Source: an uncultured Chitinophagaceae bacterium | Lineage (GTDB): Bacteria > Bacteroidota > Bacteroidia > Chitinophagales > Chitinophagaceae | Assembly (NCBI GenBank): GCA_903870685.1 | Contig: CAIQDX010000039.1 | Span: forward strand, 1 to 64,000 | DNA length: 64,000 nucleotides | Direction: 5' to 3' | Shown here: one piece after another, positions 47,682-57,287 of the stretch | How the letters are laid out: each line of letters opens with the position of its first letter | Position numbering within the stretch: the first letter of the stretch is position 1 | Notes under the pieces: model-generated | The model's database searches: none | Told to the model about the DNA's origin: nothing | Seen by the model: only the letters and a program-made list of their open reading frames with translations | Translations under genes and position numbers: made by a program

Positions 47682-50249
47682 ATGACAACTCCAAAAAGAT
47701 ATTTAATTACATCTGCATTGCCTTATGCCAATGGTTTGAAACATATTGGTCATTTGGCCGGTGCATATATTCCGGCTGATATATATGTGCGTTACCTGCG
47801 TGCTCAAAAACGTGATGTGGTATACGTTTGCGGAAGTGATGAACATGGTACTGCCATTCCTATTCAGGCGATGAAAGAAGGCACAACTGCACAAGCTATC
47901 ATCGATAAATATCATCCCATCATTGAACAAAATTTTAAAGATCTTGGAATTAGTTTTGATATTTATCATCGTACTTCTTCTGCATTACATCATGAAACGG
48001 CGCAAGAATTTTTTTCTGTGTTGAATGAAAATGGTGATCTGGAAATAAAAGAATCAGAACAATATTTTGATGAAGCAACGAATACTTTTTTAGCCGATAG
48101 ATTTATTAAAGGTACTTGCCCCAATTGCGGATATGATAGTGCATTTGGCGATCAATGCGAAAGATGTGGAAAAAGTTTAAGCCCGGATGAGTTAATAAAT
48201 CCTGTTTCTACATTAAGTGGTAATGTACCCATAAAAAAATCTACCAAACATTGGTATTTACCATTAAATAAACACGAAGATTTTTTGCGTGAATGGATCT
48301 TAAAAGAACATAAAGATGATTGGAGAACCACGGTAGTTGGTCAGTGCAAAAGCTGGATTGACGGGGGTTTGCAGCCACGTGCCGTTACACGAGATTTGGA
48401 TTGGGGAATACGCCTCCCCATCCCCTCCAAAGGAGGGACTTTAGACCCTGATAATTCAGACACTGATTATAAATATCAAACCGCAGATCCTTCTATTTAT
48501 GGTTTGTTGAAAGAGTTTGTAAAAGAACTTAGAAGTAATCCGACCGAAGTAGAAATTGTTTTATGGGAAATTTTGAGAGGCAAAAAATTAGAAGGACATA
48601 AATTCAGAAGACAACATATTATTGGAAGATTTATTGCCGATTTTGTTTGTCTTTCAAAAAACATAATCATTGAAGTTGATGGAATAATTCATCAATTACC
48701 AGATAATATTATTAATGATGAAGAACGAACACAAGAACTAAATAAACTTGGCTTTGAAGTAATTAGATTTTCAAATAACGAAGTCTTATTTGAAACTGAA
48801 AAAACTTTAGAAACTATTGTTAAAAAGTTAAACGAAAAACAAATTAGTGAACGTTCTTCAATTCCCCCTTTGGGGGATGAGGGGGCTGGAAAAGTCTTAT
48901 ATGTTTGGTTTGATGCACCCATTGGTTATGTTTCTGCAACCAAACAATGGGCACTGAATAATGATAAAGATTGGAAACCTTACTGGAACGATAAAGACAC
49001 TAAACTTGTTCATTTTATTGGAAAGGATAATATAGTTTTTCATTGCATTATTTTTCCAATCATGCTGAAATTGCATGGCAATATTTTACCAAGCAATGTT
49101 CCTGCAAATGAATTCATGAATCTCGAAGGCGATAAAATGAGTACCAGCCGTGGATGGAGTATTGAGATGGATGATTACATTAACGACTGGATAAAAAAAG
49201 AAAATGGTGGTGATAGTTTAGCTGATGTGTTGCGATATTATTTAACACAGATTGCACCTGAAACAAAAGACAGTGAGTTTACATGGAAAGGTTTTCAGGA
49301 TGCGAATAACAGCGAGCTGGTAAGCATCTTCGGAAATTTCGTGAACAGAACTTTTGTGTTGATGCATAAATTATGCAATGGAAAAGTTCCTGTGTTTCAT
49401 AATGATTTGATTGATGATGCTGATAAAGATTTAATAACTCACATTCATCAAACAGCAAAAAAAGTTGAAGGATTATTGGAAGAATATAAATTCCGTGATG
49501 CATTATTTGAAGTGATTGATCTGGCTCGCAAAGGCAATCAGTACATGCAGAAAAAAGAACCATGGATCTTAGCAAAAACTGTTGCAGAAAATCCCGACAA
49601 TCAAAAATTAATTAACAATGCTTTGCATATTTGTTTGCAGTTAACTGCGAATCTTACTATTCTTATCAATCCGTTTTTACCATTCACTGCAAAAAAATTA
49701 TTGCACTTGATGAAAGTGACTGATAAAATTTTGGATTGGGAAAATGCAGGTAAAATAAAATTATTAAGTGTTGGTTATAGTTTACGTGCACCTGAATTAT
49801 TGTTTAGAAAAATTGAAGATGAAGAAATAACTTTTCAATTAGAAAAACTAAAAGCTAAAAGTTTAAAAAATAAAGAAGAAAATAAAGTGGAAGAAAAACA
49901 AATAGAAACTGCTCCTGTAAAACCAGAAATTGTTTTTGACGATTTTGCAAAAATAGATTTGCGCGTTGGGACTATTGTTGCTGCAGAAAAAGTTGAGAAA
50001 GCTGACAAACTGCTGAAACTCTCTGTGGACTTAGGTTTCGAGACACGCACCATCGTTAGCGGTATTGCATTACATTTTAAACCCGAAGATATTGTTGGCA
50101 AACAAGTTACTGTTGTTGTAAATCTTGCACCGCGTAAAATGCGTGGCATCGAAAGCAACGGAATGATTTTAATGGCCGAAGATAAAAGTGGCAAATTGCA
50201 TTTTGTAAATCCTGATAACAAAGTGGATGAAGGAAGTGGAGTGAACTAA
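47682..50249 (+). CDS. metG: Methionyl-tRNA synthetase carrying an in-frame DUF559 nuclease insertion
   Basis: 855 residues, against about 680-710 for relatives with the C-terminal extension. The class I core has HIGH at 21-24, a zinc knuckle CPNCGYDSAFGDQCERCG near 148, and KMSTS at 485-489. An anticodon-binding helical domain and a C-terminal Trbp111-like tRNA-binding domain follow (IDLRVGTIVAAEKV at the start, PRKMRGIESNGMIL near the end). Between RDLDWGI and GKVLYVWFDAPIGY, where relatives have about eight residues, about 150 extra residues (roughly 244-401) encode a DUF559 nuclease. No stop or frameshift interrupts the gene, and it is the only metG seen, so the product is presumably active or the insert is tolerated. 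Confidence 0.93.
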   Translation: MTTPKRYLITSALPYANGLKHIGHLAGAYIPADIYVRYLRAQKRDVVYVCGSDEHGTAIPIQAMKEGTTAQAIIDKYHPIIEQNFKDLGISFDIYHRTSSALHHETAQEFFSVLNENGDLEIKESEQYFDEATNTFLADRFIKGTCPNCGYDSAFGDQCERCGKSLSPDELINPVSTLSGNVPIKKSTKHWYLPLNKHEDFLREWILKEHKDDWRTTVVGQCKSWIDGGLQPRAVTRDLDWGIRLPIPSKGGTLDPDNSDTDYKYQTADPSIYGLLKEFVKELRSNPTEVEIVLWEILRGKKLEGHKFRRQHIIGRFIADFVCLSKNIIIEVDGIIHQLPDNIINDEERTQELNKLGFEVIRFSNNEVLFETEKTLETIVKKLNEKQISERSSIPPLGDEGAGKVLYVWFDAPIGYVSATKQWALNNDKDWKPYWNDKDTKLVHFIGKDNIVFHCIIFPIMLKLHGNILPSNVPANEFMNLEGDKMSTSRGWSIEMDDYINDWIKKENGGDSLADVLRYYLTQIAPETKDSEFTWKGFQDANNSELVSIFGNFVNRTFVLMHKLCNGKVPVFHNDLIDDADKDLITHIHQTAKKVEGLLEEYKFRDALFEVIDLARKGNQYMQKKEPWILAKTVAENPDNQKLINNALHICLQLTANLTILINPFLPFTAKKLLHLMKVTDKILDWENAGKIKLLSVGYSLRAPELLFRKIEDEEITFQLEKLKAKSLKNKEENKVEEKQIETAPVKPEIVFDDFAKIDLRVGTIVAAEKVEKADKLLKLSVDLGFETRTIVSGIALHFKPEDIVGKQVTVVVNLAPRKMRGIESNGMILMAEDKSGKLHFVNPDNKVDEGSGVN
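48411..48887 (+). mobile_element. DUF559-encoding insertion with palindromic inverted ends, inside metG
   Basis: The left end (48412-48438) and right end (48861-48887) are imperfect inverted copies of each other. Each contains its own palindrome: CCCCTCCAAAGGAGGG on the left and CCCCCTTTGGGGG on the right, each flanked by a CCCCTCAT-type stretch. Between them are the hallmarks of the very-short-patch-repair-like DUF559 family: LRSNPTEVEIVLWEILR, GHKFRRQH, FIADFVC, IIIEVDGIIHQ, DEERTQEL and FEVIRFSNNEV. All candidate PD-(D/E)XK residues are present. No transposase is seen and no clear target duplication could be recognised. Confidence 0.8.
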
Positions 50250-50263
50250 AAAATATTTTTAAA

Positions 50264-50298
50264 TAAAAAATCCACGAAACTTTTTCGGGGATTTTTTA
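50264..50298. terminator. Terminator between metG and the gluconate-dehydrogenase-like gene
   Basis: AAAAATCC-CGAAA paired with TTTCG-GGATTTTT, between convergent genes, with A and T runs on either side. Confidence 0.75.
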
Positions 50299-50300
50299 TT

Positions 50301-50966
50301 TTATGCTTTATCATAACTAATACATTCTTTCAATTCTTTTTCCGAATAACTTAATCCATATTGTTTCAACACATCATCAGGAACACCATTCCATTGATTC
50401 GGAACATTGCCAACATAACCTACATCTTTCACACCAATTTCAGAAGTGTAGAAACCAGTTGTAGTAAGGTTTCGCATCAAATTAAAAAATGCAACACCTT
50501 GTTTCATTTCGGGTTTTGCTTTTTTTGGATATGCAATTTCATCAACCATTTCTATTCTTTGTTTTTCAGTACAATTTGTAAAAGTTTTTTCGAAACGTTT
50601 TAAACATTGCATGTCTAACCAACGCAATCCTCCACGCATTGGAACCTGATGACTAGTTTGTTCCAACACAATAAAGGCAATAAAATCTGTAACCTTCGCA
50701 TCCGATGCACTACCGCTCACAGCATCTTTCGGAATGATAATATCAGCCAACACAGTTATTGTTGCTAATTCTTGTTCATTAAAAAATTTCTCAGCAGATA
50801 CTTTTTTGTAATGTTCATTTTCTTCCACCATTCTTTCGGGTCCGGTGAATTTTGACAGCGTAGTTTGTTCAGTAACTTTTTTATCACTGTTCTTGCAAGC
50901 TTCAATGAACACGCCACTTGCAGCCGCTCCTATCAGTAATGCTTTGATGGATTTTCTTCTGTCCAT
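50301..50966 (-). CDS. Gluconate 2-dehydrogenase subunit 3 family protein
   Basis: 221 residues. The N-terminus MDRRKSIKALLIGAAASG with a following Cys (FIEAC) looks like a Tat-type lipoprotein signal. The mature part has the family pattern ELATITVLADIIIPKD, FIVLEQTSHQVPMRGGLRWLD and GVAFFNLMRNLTTTGFYTSEIG. In gluconate, sugar or alcohol dehydrogenase complexes this small subunit pairs with a GMC flavoprotein, encoded immediately upstream on the same strand. Confidence 0.85.
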   Translation of the reverse strand: MDRRKSIKALLIGAAASGVFIEACKNSDKKVTEQTTLSKFTGPERMVEENEHYKKVSAEKFFNEQELATITVLADIIIPKDAVSGSASDAKVTDFIAFIVLEQTSHQVPMRGGLRWLDMQCLKRFEKTFTNCTEKQRIEMVDEIAYPKKAKPEMKQGVAFFNLMRNLTTTGFYTSEIGVKDVGYVGNVPNQWNGVPDDVLKQYGLSYSEKELKECISYDKA

Positions 50967-51000
50967 AAAATTTATTTTTAAATAAAATTTTTATTTTTTT

Positions 51001-51072
51001 GTTATCAACTTTTGTACAAGAATGAAACTTTTGTTGCGTCGCACTCTTCTACGTTCTGTTCTTTATTCAACT
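51001..51072 (+). repeat. GTTGCGTCGCAC interspersed element, copy 9
   Basis: Core at 51033-51044, flanked by GTTATCAAC on the left and TCTTCTACGTTCTG then CTTTATTCAAC on the right. It fills the spacer of the two-gene dehydrogenase operon. Confidence 0.85.
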
Positions 51073-51085
51073 TTTTTTATCGCTT

Positions 51086-52825
51086 TTATAAATTTTGTTT
51101 TTTCAATTCATCAACAATGTGTTCGCTGGCACGCATCGCTAATGCTAAAATTGTCCAGGTAATATTTTTATCAGCCTGCGAAACAAATTGACCACCATCC
51201 ACACAAAATAAATTTTTACAATCATGCGCCTGACTCCATTTATTCAATGGTGCTTTTTTAGGATCATTGCCCATCCGCACTGTTCCAGCTTCATGAATAA
51301 TATTTCCTGGATTTGATAAGCCCCAATTATTTTTTTCATTGTCATCACCACCCCAGGTAACAATTGCACCCATGTTATGCATCATTTCTTTAAATGTTTC
51401 TTTCATGTGTTTTGCCTGTTTAATTTCATAATCGCTCCACGAAGTATGAAAACGCAAAACAGGAATTCCATATTTATCAACTACTGATGGATCAATTTCG
51501 CAATAACTATCTTCTCTCGCAATACCTTCACCACGACCGGCCATGCCAACACTAGCACCATAAAAATATCGTATGTCTTCTTTCAATGATGCACCATAAC
51601 CACCAGCTTCTTTTGTTTTACCATTTACTTTATATTGACCATTCATTCCTTCAGTTCCAAAACCAAAACCATAAGCAGGTTGTTGCATACCGCCCCAATA
51701 TTCGATATGATAACCACGAGGGAAATCTAATTTTTTATTATCCAACCACCATGGTGTATAAACGTGCATACCGCCAACGCCATCTTCGTTGTAACGCTTA
51801 CGACCAAAGAGTTCCGGCAATACACCACCAACAGCTGCACCTGTTGAATCATGTAAATATTTTCCAACAACACCACTCGAATTTGCAATACCATTTGGAT
51901 AACGTTGTGATTTAGAATTCAACATTAATCTTGCACTTTCACAAGCACTCGCTGCAAGAATTACTGTTTTACCAGTTACTTGATATTCTTGCATATCAAG
52001 TGTGCTCACATAAGAAATTCCTGTCGCTAATCCTTCATTATTTGTCAATACTTCACGAGCCATGGCATTAGTTACCAGATCAACATTACCTGTTGCCAAT
52101 GCAGGTTTTATTAAAACTGAGGATGAAGAAAAATCACCATATACTTTACAACTTCTGTTACACTGCGAACAATAAAAACATGCACCGCGATCTTTATTAA
52201 TTGGTTTTGTAAGAATTGATAATCGCGATGGAATAACAGGAATACTCATATTTTTTCCGGCACGTTTCACAAACATTTCGTGCAATCTTGGTTTGGGTGG
52301 AGGAAGAAAAAATCCATCCGGATCATTTGGCAATCCTTCATTCGTTCCAAACACACCAATTAATTTATCGATCTTATCGTAGTAAGGTTTTACATCTTCG
52401 TAACCAATTGGCCAATCATCACCTAAACCATCAATACTTTTTCTTTTAAAATCTTTCGGACCAAAACGCAAAGAAATTCTTCCCCAATGATTGGTTCTTC
52501 CACCAACCATTCTTGCACGCCACCACTCCCATTTTGTATCGCCACTTTGTGTATAAGGTTCGCCATCGATATCCCATCCCCAATAGCATCCATCAAAATC
52601 ACCAAAGGGACGAAACTTAGTGCTGGCGCCACGTCGCGGAGATTCCCATGGATTTTTTAATTGAGCAGAATTAATGGCAGGATCGAAATTTGCACCTGCT
52701 TCAATCAAACAAACTTTTAATCCGGCATTGGCTAAAACATAGGCAGCCATTCCACCGCCTGCACCCGAACCAACAATAATTGCATCATATTGTTTCGGTG
52801 TTTTTTTTATTTGAAAATCTCCCAT
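51086..52825 (-). CDS. GMC-family oxidoreductase (periplasmic sugar/alcohol dehydrogenase flavoprotein)
   Basis: 579 residues. FAD-binding GSGAGGGMAAYVLANAGLKV at the N-terminus with the family Glu in CLIEAG, then GGRTNHWGRISLR. A Cys-rich loop CFYCSQCNRSC is typical of the gluconate and 2-keto-gluconate dehydrogenase branch. The C-terminal FAD/active-site region has HEAGTVRMG and CKNLFCVDGGQFVS, ending NITWTILALAMRASE. No signal peptide; the partner subunit's Tat signal may carry both out, as in related complexes. The oxidised substrate is unknown. Confidence 0.87.
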   Translation of the reverse strand: MGDFQIKKTPKQYDAIIVGSGAGGGMAAYVLANAGLKVCLIEAGANFDPAINSAQLKNPWESPRRGASTKFRPFGDFDGCYWGWDIDGEPYTQSGDTKWEWWRARMVGGRTNHWGRISLRFGPKDFKRKSIDGLGDDWPIGYEDVKPYYDKIDKLIGVFGTNEGLPNDPDGFFLPPPKPRLHEMFVKRAGKNMSIPVIPSRLSILTKPINKDRGACFYCSQCNRSCKVYGDFSSSSVLIKPALATGNVDLVTNAMAREVLTNNEGLATGISYVSTLDMQEYQVTGKTVILAASACESARLMLNSKSQRYPNGIANSSGVVGKYLHDSTGAAVGGVLPELFGRKRYNEDGVGGMHVYTPWWLDNKKLDFPRGYHIEYWGGMQQPAYGFGFGTEGMNGQYKVNGKTKEAGGYGASLKEDIRYFYGASVGMAGRGEGIAREDSYCEIDPSVVDKYGIPVLRFHTSWSDYEIKQAKHMKETFKEMMHNMGAIVTWGGDDNEKNNWGLSNPGNIIHEAGTVRMGNDPKKAPLNKWSQAHDCKNLFCVDGGQFVSQADKNITWTILALAMRASEHIVDELKKQNL

Positions 52826-53019
52826 ACAACAAGTTTATTTTTAAATATTCGATTTGAAAAATGAATATAACATTTTTAGTTTGCTGAAAAATAAGTTTTT
52901 GATAATTCGATAAAATTTTCAACCAGGTTTGCACAAGTTTTTGTTTAAATAATTTTTTTCCGCAAAATGAAAAGAAAATAATTGATGATATTTGATTCAC
53001 TCAATTAAAACGATTGCTC

Positions 53020-54027
53020 ATGTCTGCAAAAAAAATATTGATTCTAAGTTTTTTAATTTTTTTCAGCTCATTAATTTTTTCTCAATCAATTGATAGTACT
53101 TATGCCGAAAAATTAGGTTATCCAAAAGGATCTAGAGTTGTGATATTACATGTTGATGATTTAGGCATGTCATTCGATTCGAATGAAGGTGCCATCAATG
53201 CAATGACAAAAGGTGTTGCAAATTCTTGCAGTGTAATGATGACTTGTCCTTGGGCTCCCGGATTTATTCATTATTGGAAGGAGCATAAAAATATGGATGC
53301 AGGTTTACATCTTACATTAACTTCTGAATGGAAAGAATATCGCTGGGGACCATTAAGCGGCAAACAAAATGTAAAAGGTTTAACTGATGATGAAGGTGCA
53401 TTGTGGCCTTTGGTTGCTGATGTTATAAAACACGCAACTGCCGATGAAGTAGAACAAGAAATTAAAGCACAGCTGGAACGTGCACGCAGCATGGGTTTCG
53501 AGCCAACACATCTCGATACACATATGGGAACTTTATTAGCCACACCTGCTTTTGCAGAACGTTATGTAAAGTTGGGAATTGCAAATAAAATTCCTGTGAT
53601 GTTGCCTGCAGGACATGCAACAATTATTAAAGAACAAATGAAAGCTTCTGATGCTTTAATTCAACAAATGCGTTTTGCGGGAAAGATCTTATGGAATTCA
53701 GGTTTACCGGTTATTGATGATTTGAATAATGGAACTTATGGTTGGAGTATTCCAAAAGAATTTTGGAATGATGATAAAAAGATTCAAGCTTATAAAACTT
53801 TGCGATATATCGCTTCCTTAAAAGATATTAAACCCGGCATCACCATGATCATCATGCACTGCACTTCGCCATCAACAATATTTCAACATATCACCGATAG
53901 CGGTCCAACACGCAAAGGCGATATGTTGGCAATGATGGATCCATCATTCAAAAAAGCATTACAAGATGAAGGAATCATCTTAGCAACTTGGCGTGAATTA
54001 AAAGAAAGAAGAGATAAAATAAAATAA
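53020..54027 (+). CDS. Exported ChbG/YdjC-family carbohydrate deacetylase
   Basis: 335 residues from the ATG at 53020 (a TTG two codons earlier is less likely). Signal peptide to FSQS. Conserved metal-site segments: LHVDDLGMS with two Asp, GLHLTLTSEW with the His, and THLDTHMGTL with the His-Asp-His pattern; IIMHCT near the end. YdjC proteins remove acetyl groups from diacetylchitobiose or related sugars. The signal peptide places this one in the periplasm or outside. It is divergent from the GMC gene. Confidence 0.87.
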   Translation: MSAKKILILSFLIFFSSLIFSQSIDSTYAEKLGYPKGSRVVILHVDDLGMSFDSNEGAINAMTKGVANSCSVMMTCPWAPGFIHYWKEHKNMDAGLHLTLTSEWKEYRWGPLSGKQNVKGLTDDEGALWPLVADVIKHATADEVEQEIKAQLERARSMGFEPTHLDTHMGTLLATPAFAERYVKLGIANKIPVMLPAGHATIIKEQMKASDALIQQMRFAGKILWNSGLPVIDDLNNGTYGWSIPKEFWNDDKKIQAYKTLRYIASLKDIKPGITMIIMHCTSPSTIFQHITDSGPTRKGDMLAMMDPSFKKALQDEGIILATWRELKERRDKIK

Positions 54028-54188
54028 GTTTCGTTCGTAATCTATCTGTATTAAATTTTTAACAAATTCTAGCTTATTTCTGTCACTGATTTTGTTAAAA
54101 CAGATTTTATTTTACCTTCGAACTAAAATAGTTGCATAGCTAACTAATTTCTGTTAGTTTTGAAATTCCAAAAAATAAGCTTGTTGTT

Positions 54189-56564
54189 ATGAAACGTACA
54201 ATTAAAAAAGTTGCAGTTCTTGGAAGCGGTGTAATGGGAAGCCGCATTGCTTGTCATTTTGCCGGAACCGGTGTTCAGGTTTTGTTACTCGACATTGTTG
54301 GAAAAGATGTTCCTGCTGATGCCAAACCTGCATTAAAAAATAAAATAGTTAATGATGCACTTACTGCTGCTATTAAAAGTAATCCATCGCCTGTCTTCAC
54401 AAAAGATGTGATAAAAAAAATAACTACAGGCAACTTTGATGATAATATGAAAGATATAGCTTCATGTGACTGGATCATTGAAGTTGTTGTTGAAAGATTA
54501 GATATTAAACAAATCGTTTACGAAAAAGTTGAACAATTCAGAAAGCCAGGAACCCTTATCACATCTAATACTTCGGGCATTCCTATTCACATGTTAAGTG
54601 TTGGAAGAAGCGAAGATTTTAGAAAAAATTTCTGTGGTACACACTTTTTTAACCCGCCACGTTATTTGAGATTATTAGAAATAATTCCAACGCCAGAAAC
54701 TGATCCTGCTATCGTTGATTTTTTAATGGAATACGGTGATTTATTTTTGGGCAAAACAACAGTATTGTGCAAAGACACACCTGCATTCATTGCCAACCGA
54801 ATTGGTGTGTTCAGTATCATGAGTATTTTTCACATCATGCAAAAATTAAGTTTAAGCATTGATGAAATTGATGCATTAACCGGACCAATTATTGGTCGAC
54901 CAAAATCTGCTACATTCCGTACTGCTGATGTTGTTGGAATTGATACTTTGGTAAAAGTTGCAAAAGGTGTTGCAGATAATTGTCCGAATGATGAAGCAAA
55001 AGATTTATTTTCTATTCCTGAATGGTTAGATAAAATTGTTGCCAATAATTGGTTAGGCGATAAAACCGCACAGGGATTTTTCAAAAAAATAAAAGGTGGC
55101 GGAAGCAAAGAAATTCAAGTATTGAATTTATCAACCTTCGAATATGAAGCTAGAAAAAAAACAAAATTTGCAACATTAGAAACTGCAAAACCAATTGATG
55201 ATTTAAAACAAAGAATCAAAATGGTTTATGCAGGAACTGATAAAGCAGGTGAATTTTATCGCTTGTTTCATTACTCATTATTCTCATATATTTCATATCG
55301 TGTTCCTGAAATATCAGATGAAATTTATAGAGTTGATGATGCGATGAAAGCAGGATTTGGTTGGGAGATTGGTGCATTTGAAACATGGGATCTGTTAGGT
55401 GTTGCAAAAGTGACCACCGCCATGAAAGCCGCAGGCTACAAGGTTTCTGCATGGATTGATGAAATGATTGCAAGCGGTGCAACATCTTTTTATAAAGTTG
55501 AGAACGGCAAGAAACTATTTTATGATGTCACTTCAAAATCATATACAGTATTACCCGGTGGCGATGCATTTATAGTGTTGAGCAATCATACCGACAAATT
55601 AGTTTGGAAAAACAGTGCATGTAGATTATATGATATTGGCAATGGTGTTGCAGGATTAGAATGGAGTACAAAAATGAACAGCATTGGTGGCGAAGTATTA
55701 GAAGGCATTCAAAAATCAATTGCAGTTGCCGAAGAAAAATTCAAAGGATTAGTGATTGCAAATGATGGTGCTAATTTTAGTGCCGGTGCAAATGTTGGAA
55801 TGATTTTCATGTTAGCCATCGAGCAGGAATATGATGAATTAGATATGGCCATTCGCATGTTCCAAAACACAATGATGCGTGTTCGTTATTCTTCCATTCC
55901 AGTTGTTGTTGCACCACATGGATTAACATTAGGAGGTGCCTGCGAAATGAGTTTACATGCAGATAAAATTTGTGCTGCTGCTGAAACATATATCGGTTTG
56001 GTAGAACTCGGTGTGGGATTGATTCCTGGCGGAGGTGGTACAAAAGAATTTGTATTACGTGCCGGTGATGAATTACATAACGACGAGCCTGAAACAAATA
56101 CTTTAAAAGATCGGTTCTTTGCCATTGCAACAGCAAAAGTTGCGACATCTGCACATGAAGGATTTGATATGGGCATCTTAAGAAAAGGACATGATGAAAT
56201 TGTTTTAAATATCGGTCGCAGAATTGCAGAAGCTAAAAAAAGTGTGATTGAAATTTATAATGCAGGTTATACAACACCACAACAACGCAAAGATGTAAAA
56301 GTACTAGGTCGTATGGGATTAGGTGCCATGCTTGCAGGTATTAACGGCATGTGGCGTGGTGGTTATGCAACTGATCATGATGCTTTGGTCGCACGCAAAT
56401 TAGCGTATGTAATGTGTGGTGGCGATTTAAGTGAACAAACATTAGTTACCGAACAATATTTATTAGATCTTGAACGTGAAGCTTTCTTAAGTTTATGTGG
56501 CGAGAAGAAAACATTAGAAAGAATTCAAAGTGTGTTGAAAAGCGGAAGACCGATTAGAAATTAA
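54189..56564 (+). CDS. 3-hydroxyacyl-CoA dehydrogenase / enoyl-CoA hydratase, FadN type
   Basis: 791 residues. N-terminal NAD-binding AVLGSGVMGSRIACHFAG, then the HAD signature with SNTSGIP and HFFNPPRYL, and helical domains to residue 440. The C-terminal half is a crotonase fold with GANFSAGANVGMIF and GLTLGGACEMSLHADKICAA, and the catalytic-type ETYIGLVELGVGLIPGGGG. The order (dehydrogenase first) and length match Bacillus FadN rather than E. coli FadB. It carries out two steps of fatty-acid beta-oxidation. No thiolase or acyl-CoA dehydrogenase gene follows; the next gene is unrelated. Confidence 0.88.
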   Translation: MKRTIKKVAVLGSGVMGSRIACHFAGTGVQVLLLDIVGKDVPADAKPALKNKIVNDALTAAIKSNPSPVFTKDVIKKITTGNFDDNMKDIASCDWIIEVVVERLDIKQIVYEKVEQFRKPGTLITSNTSGIPIHMLSVGRSEDFRKNFCGTHFFNPPRYLRLLEIIPTPETDPAIVDFLMEYGDLFLGKTTVLCKDTPAFIANRIGVFSIMSIFHIMQKLSLSIDEIDALTGPIIGRPKSATFRTADVVGIDTLVKVAKGVADNCPNDEAKDLFSIPEWLDKIVANNWLGDKTAQGFFKKIKGGGSKEIQVLNLSTFEYEARKKTKFATLETAKPIDDLKQRIKMVYAGTDKAGEFYRLFHYSLFSYISYRVPEISDEIYRVDDAMKAGFGWEIGAFETWDLLGVAKVTTAMKAAGYKVSAWIDEMIASGATSFYKVENGKKLFYDVTSKSYTVLPGGDAFIVLSNHTDKLVWKNSACRLYDIGNGVAGLEWSTKMNSIGGEVLEGIQKSIAVAEEKFKGLVIANDGANFSAGANVGMIFMLAIEQEYDELDMAIRMFQNTMMRVRYSSIPVVVAPHGLTLGGACEMSLHADKICAAAETYIGLVELGVGLIPGGGGTKEFVLRAGDELHNDEPETNTLKDRFFAIATAKVATSAHEGFDMGILRKGHDEIVLNIGRRIAEAKKSVIEIYNAGYTTPQQRKDVKVLGRMGLGAMLAGINGMWRGGYATDHDALVARKLAYVMCGGDLSEQTLVTEQYLLDLEREAFLSLCGEKKTLERIQSVLKSGRPIRN

Positions 56565-56587
56565 GAATTGCTAATTAAGAATTGAAG
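56560..56587. repeat. Heptamer tandem array ATTAAGA (4 units) at the end of the FadN-like gene
   Basis: Units ATTAAGA, ATTGCTA, ATTAAGA, ATTGAAG. The array includes the stop codon of the gene. Confidence 0.65.
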
Positions 56588-56617
56588 CGTTGGGAATTTT
56601 TCCTGACGCTTTTTTAT
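56585..56617 (+). terminator. Terminator after the FadN-like gene
   Basis: AAGCGT...GGGA pairs with TCC...ACGCTT, followed by a T run. Confidence 0.7.
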
Positions 56618-56684
56618 TTTTTCGCTATTGCACAAGAAAATATTAATTACTATTTTACTAGTTCACAAATTAAAACCTAACGAA

Positions 56685-57221
56685 ATGAAACAAAATTTTT
56701 CAATTTTACTTGCAGTATTATTATTTGCTGCTTGTAATAATGCTGCGAAAGAAAGCAGCACAAGTAAAGACAGCACTGCAGCTGCTGTTACACTTCCTTA
56801 TGCTGTTAATTATTCTTCTGATTTTGAGATCGGCGACAAAAAATTGGCACAAACTGTTTTAACAGCATGGAAAGATTACGACAATAATACACTGCAAAAC
56901 AGTTTAGGAATCTTTGCCGACAGTGTTACCATGTTTCTTGCAGATGGAACAGTTTTCTCAGGTAAAAAAGATTCAGCAATTGCATTTATTTCAAAAGTCA
57001 GAGGCAGCATGACTTCTGCCACTTCAAGTGTTGATGCAGTTACGGTTTTAAAAACAAAAGGAAAAGATGATTCTTGGGTTTGTGTTTGGGGAAAAGAAGT
57101 AGATGTAATGAAAGATGGCAAAAAAGATTCAACACTGTTGAATGAAAATTGGATGTTTAATAAAGATGGCAAAGTTGCTGTCATTCGCCAACTTGCTGCT
57201 AGAGAAGTTTCCAAGAAATAA
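56685..57221 (+). CDS. Lipoprotein with SnoaL/DUF4440-like (NTF2-fold) domain
   Basis: 178 residues from the ATG at 56685, which gives a clean lipoprotein signal (LLAVLLFAAC); an earlier in-frame TTG at 56628 would spoil it. The mature part begins with a Ser/Thr/Lys-rich linker. It then reads as an NTF2-like domain: VLTAWKDYDNNTLQNSLGIFADSV, FLADGTVFSGKKDS, and WVCVWGKEVDVMKDGKKDS with NENWMFNKDGKV. It is anchored in a membrane facing the periplasm or surface. Ligand unknown. Confidence 0.75.
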   Translation: MKQNFSILLAVLLFAACNNAAKESSTSKDSTAAAVTLPYAVNYSSDFEIGDKKLAQTVLTAWKDYDNNTLQNSLGIFADSVTMFLADGTVFSGKKDSAIAFISKVRGSMTSATSSVDAVTVLKTKGKDDSWVCVWGKEVDVMKDGKKDSTLLNENWMFNKDGKVAVIRQLAAREVSKK

Positions 57222-57231
57222 ATTTTAATAA

Positions 57232-57270
57232 ATAAAAAAAGCGCCGGCAATATTGTCGTCGCTTTTTTCT
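57232..57270 (+). terminator. Terminator after the NTF2-like lipoprotein gene
   Basis: A run of A, then GCG...CGGCAA pairing with TTGTCG...CGC (one wobble, one mismatch), then a T run, between convergent genes. Confidence 0.65.
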
Positions 57271-57287
57271 TTCAAAGAATACATTTT

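Noticed and set aside
48411-48887. Intein or group I intron as explanation of the metG insertion
   Set aside because: No intein splice motifs are visible at the junctions (no Cys/Ser start, no His-Asn end followed by Cys/Ser/Thr), and an intron would not need to be in frame. The DUF559 fold is unlike the LAGLIDADG domain of inteins.
55807-56176. Two overlapping minus-strand open frames of about 100 codons under the FadN-like gene
   Set aside because: They lie opposite the conserved crotonase domain, are His/Gln-rich shadow sequences and have no start signal.
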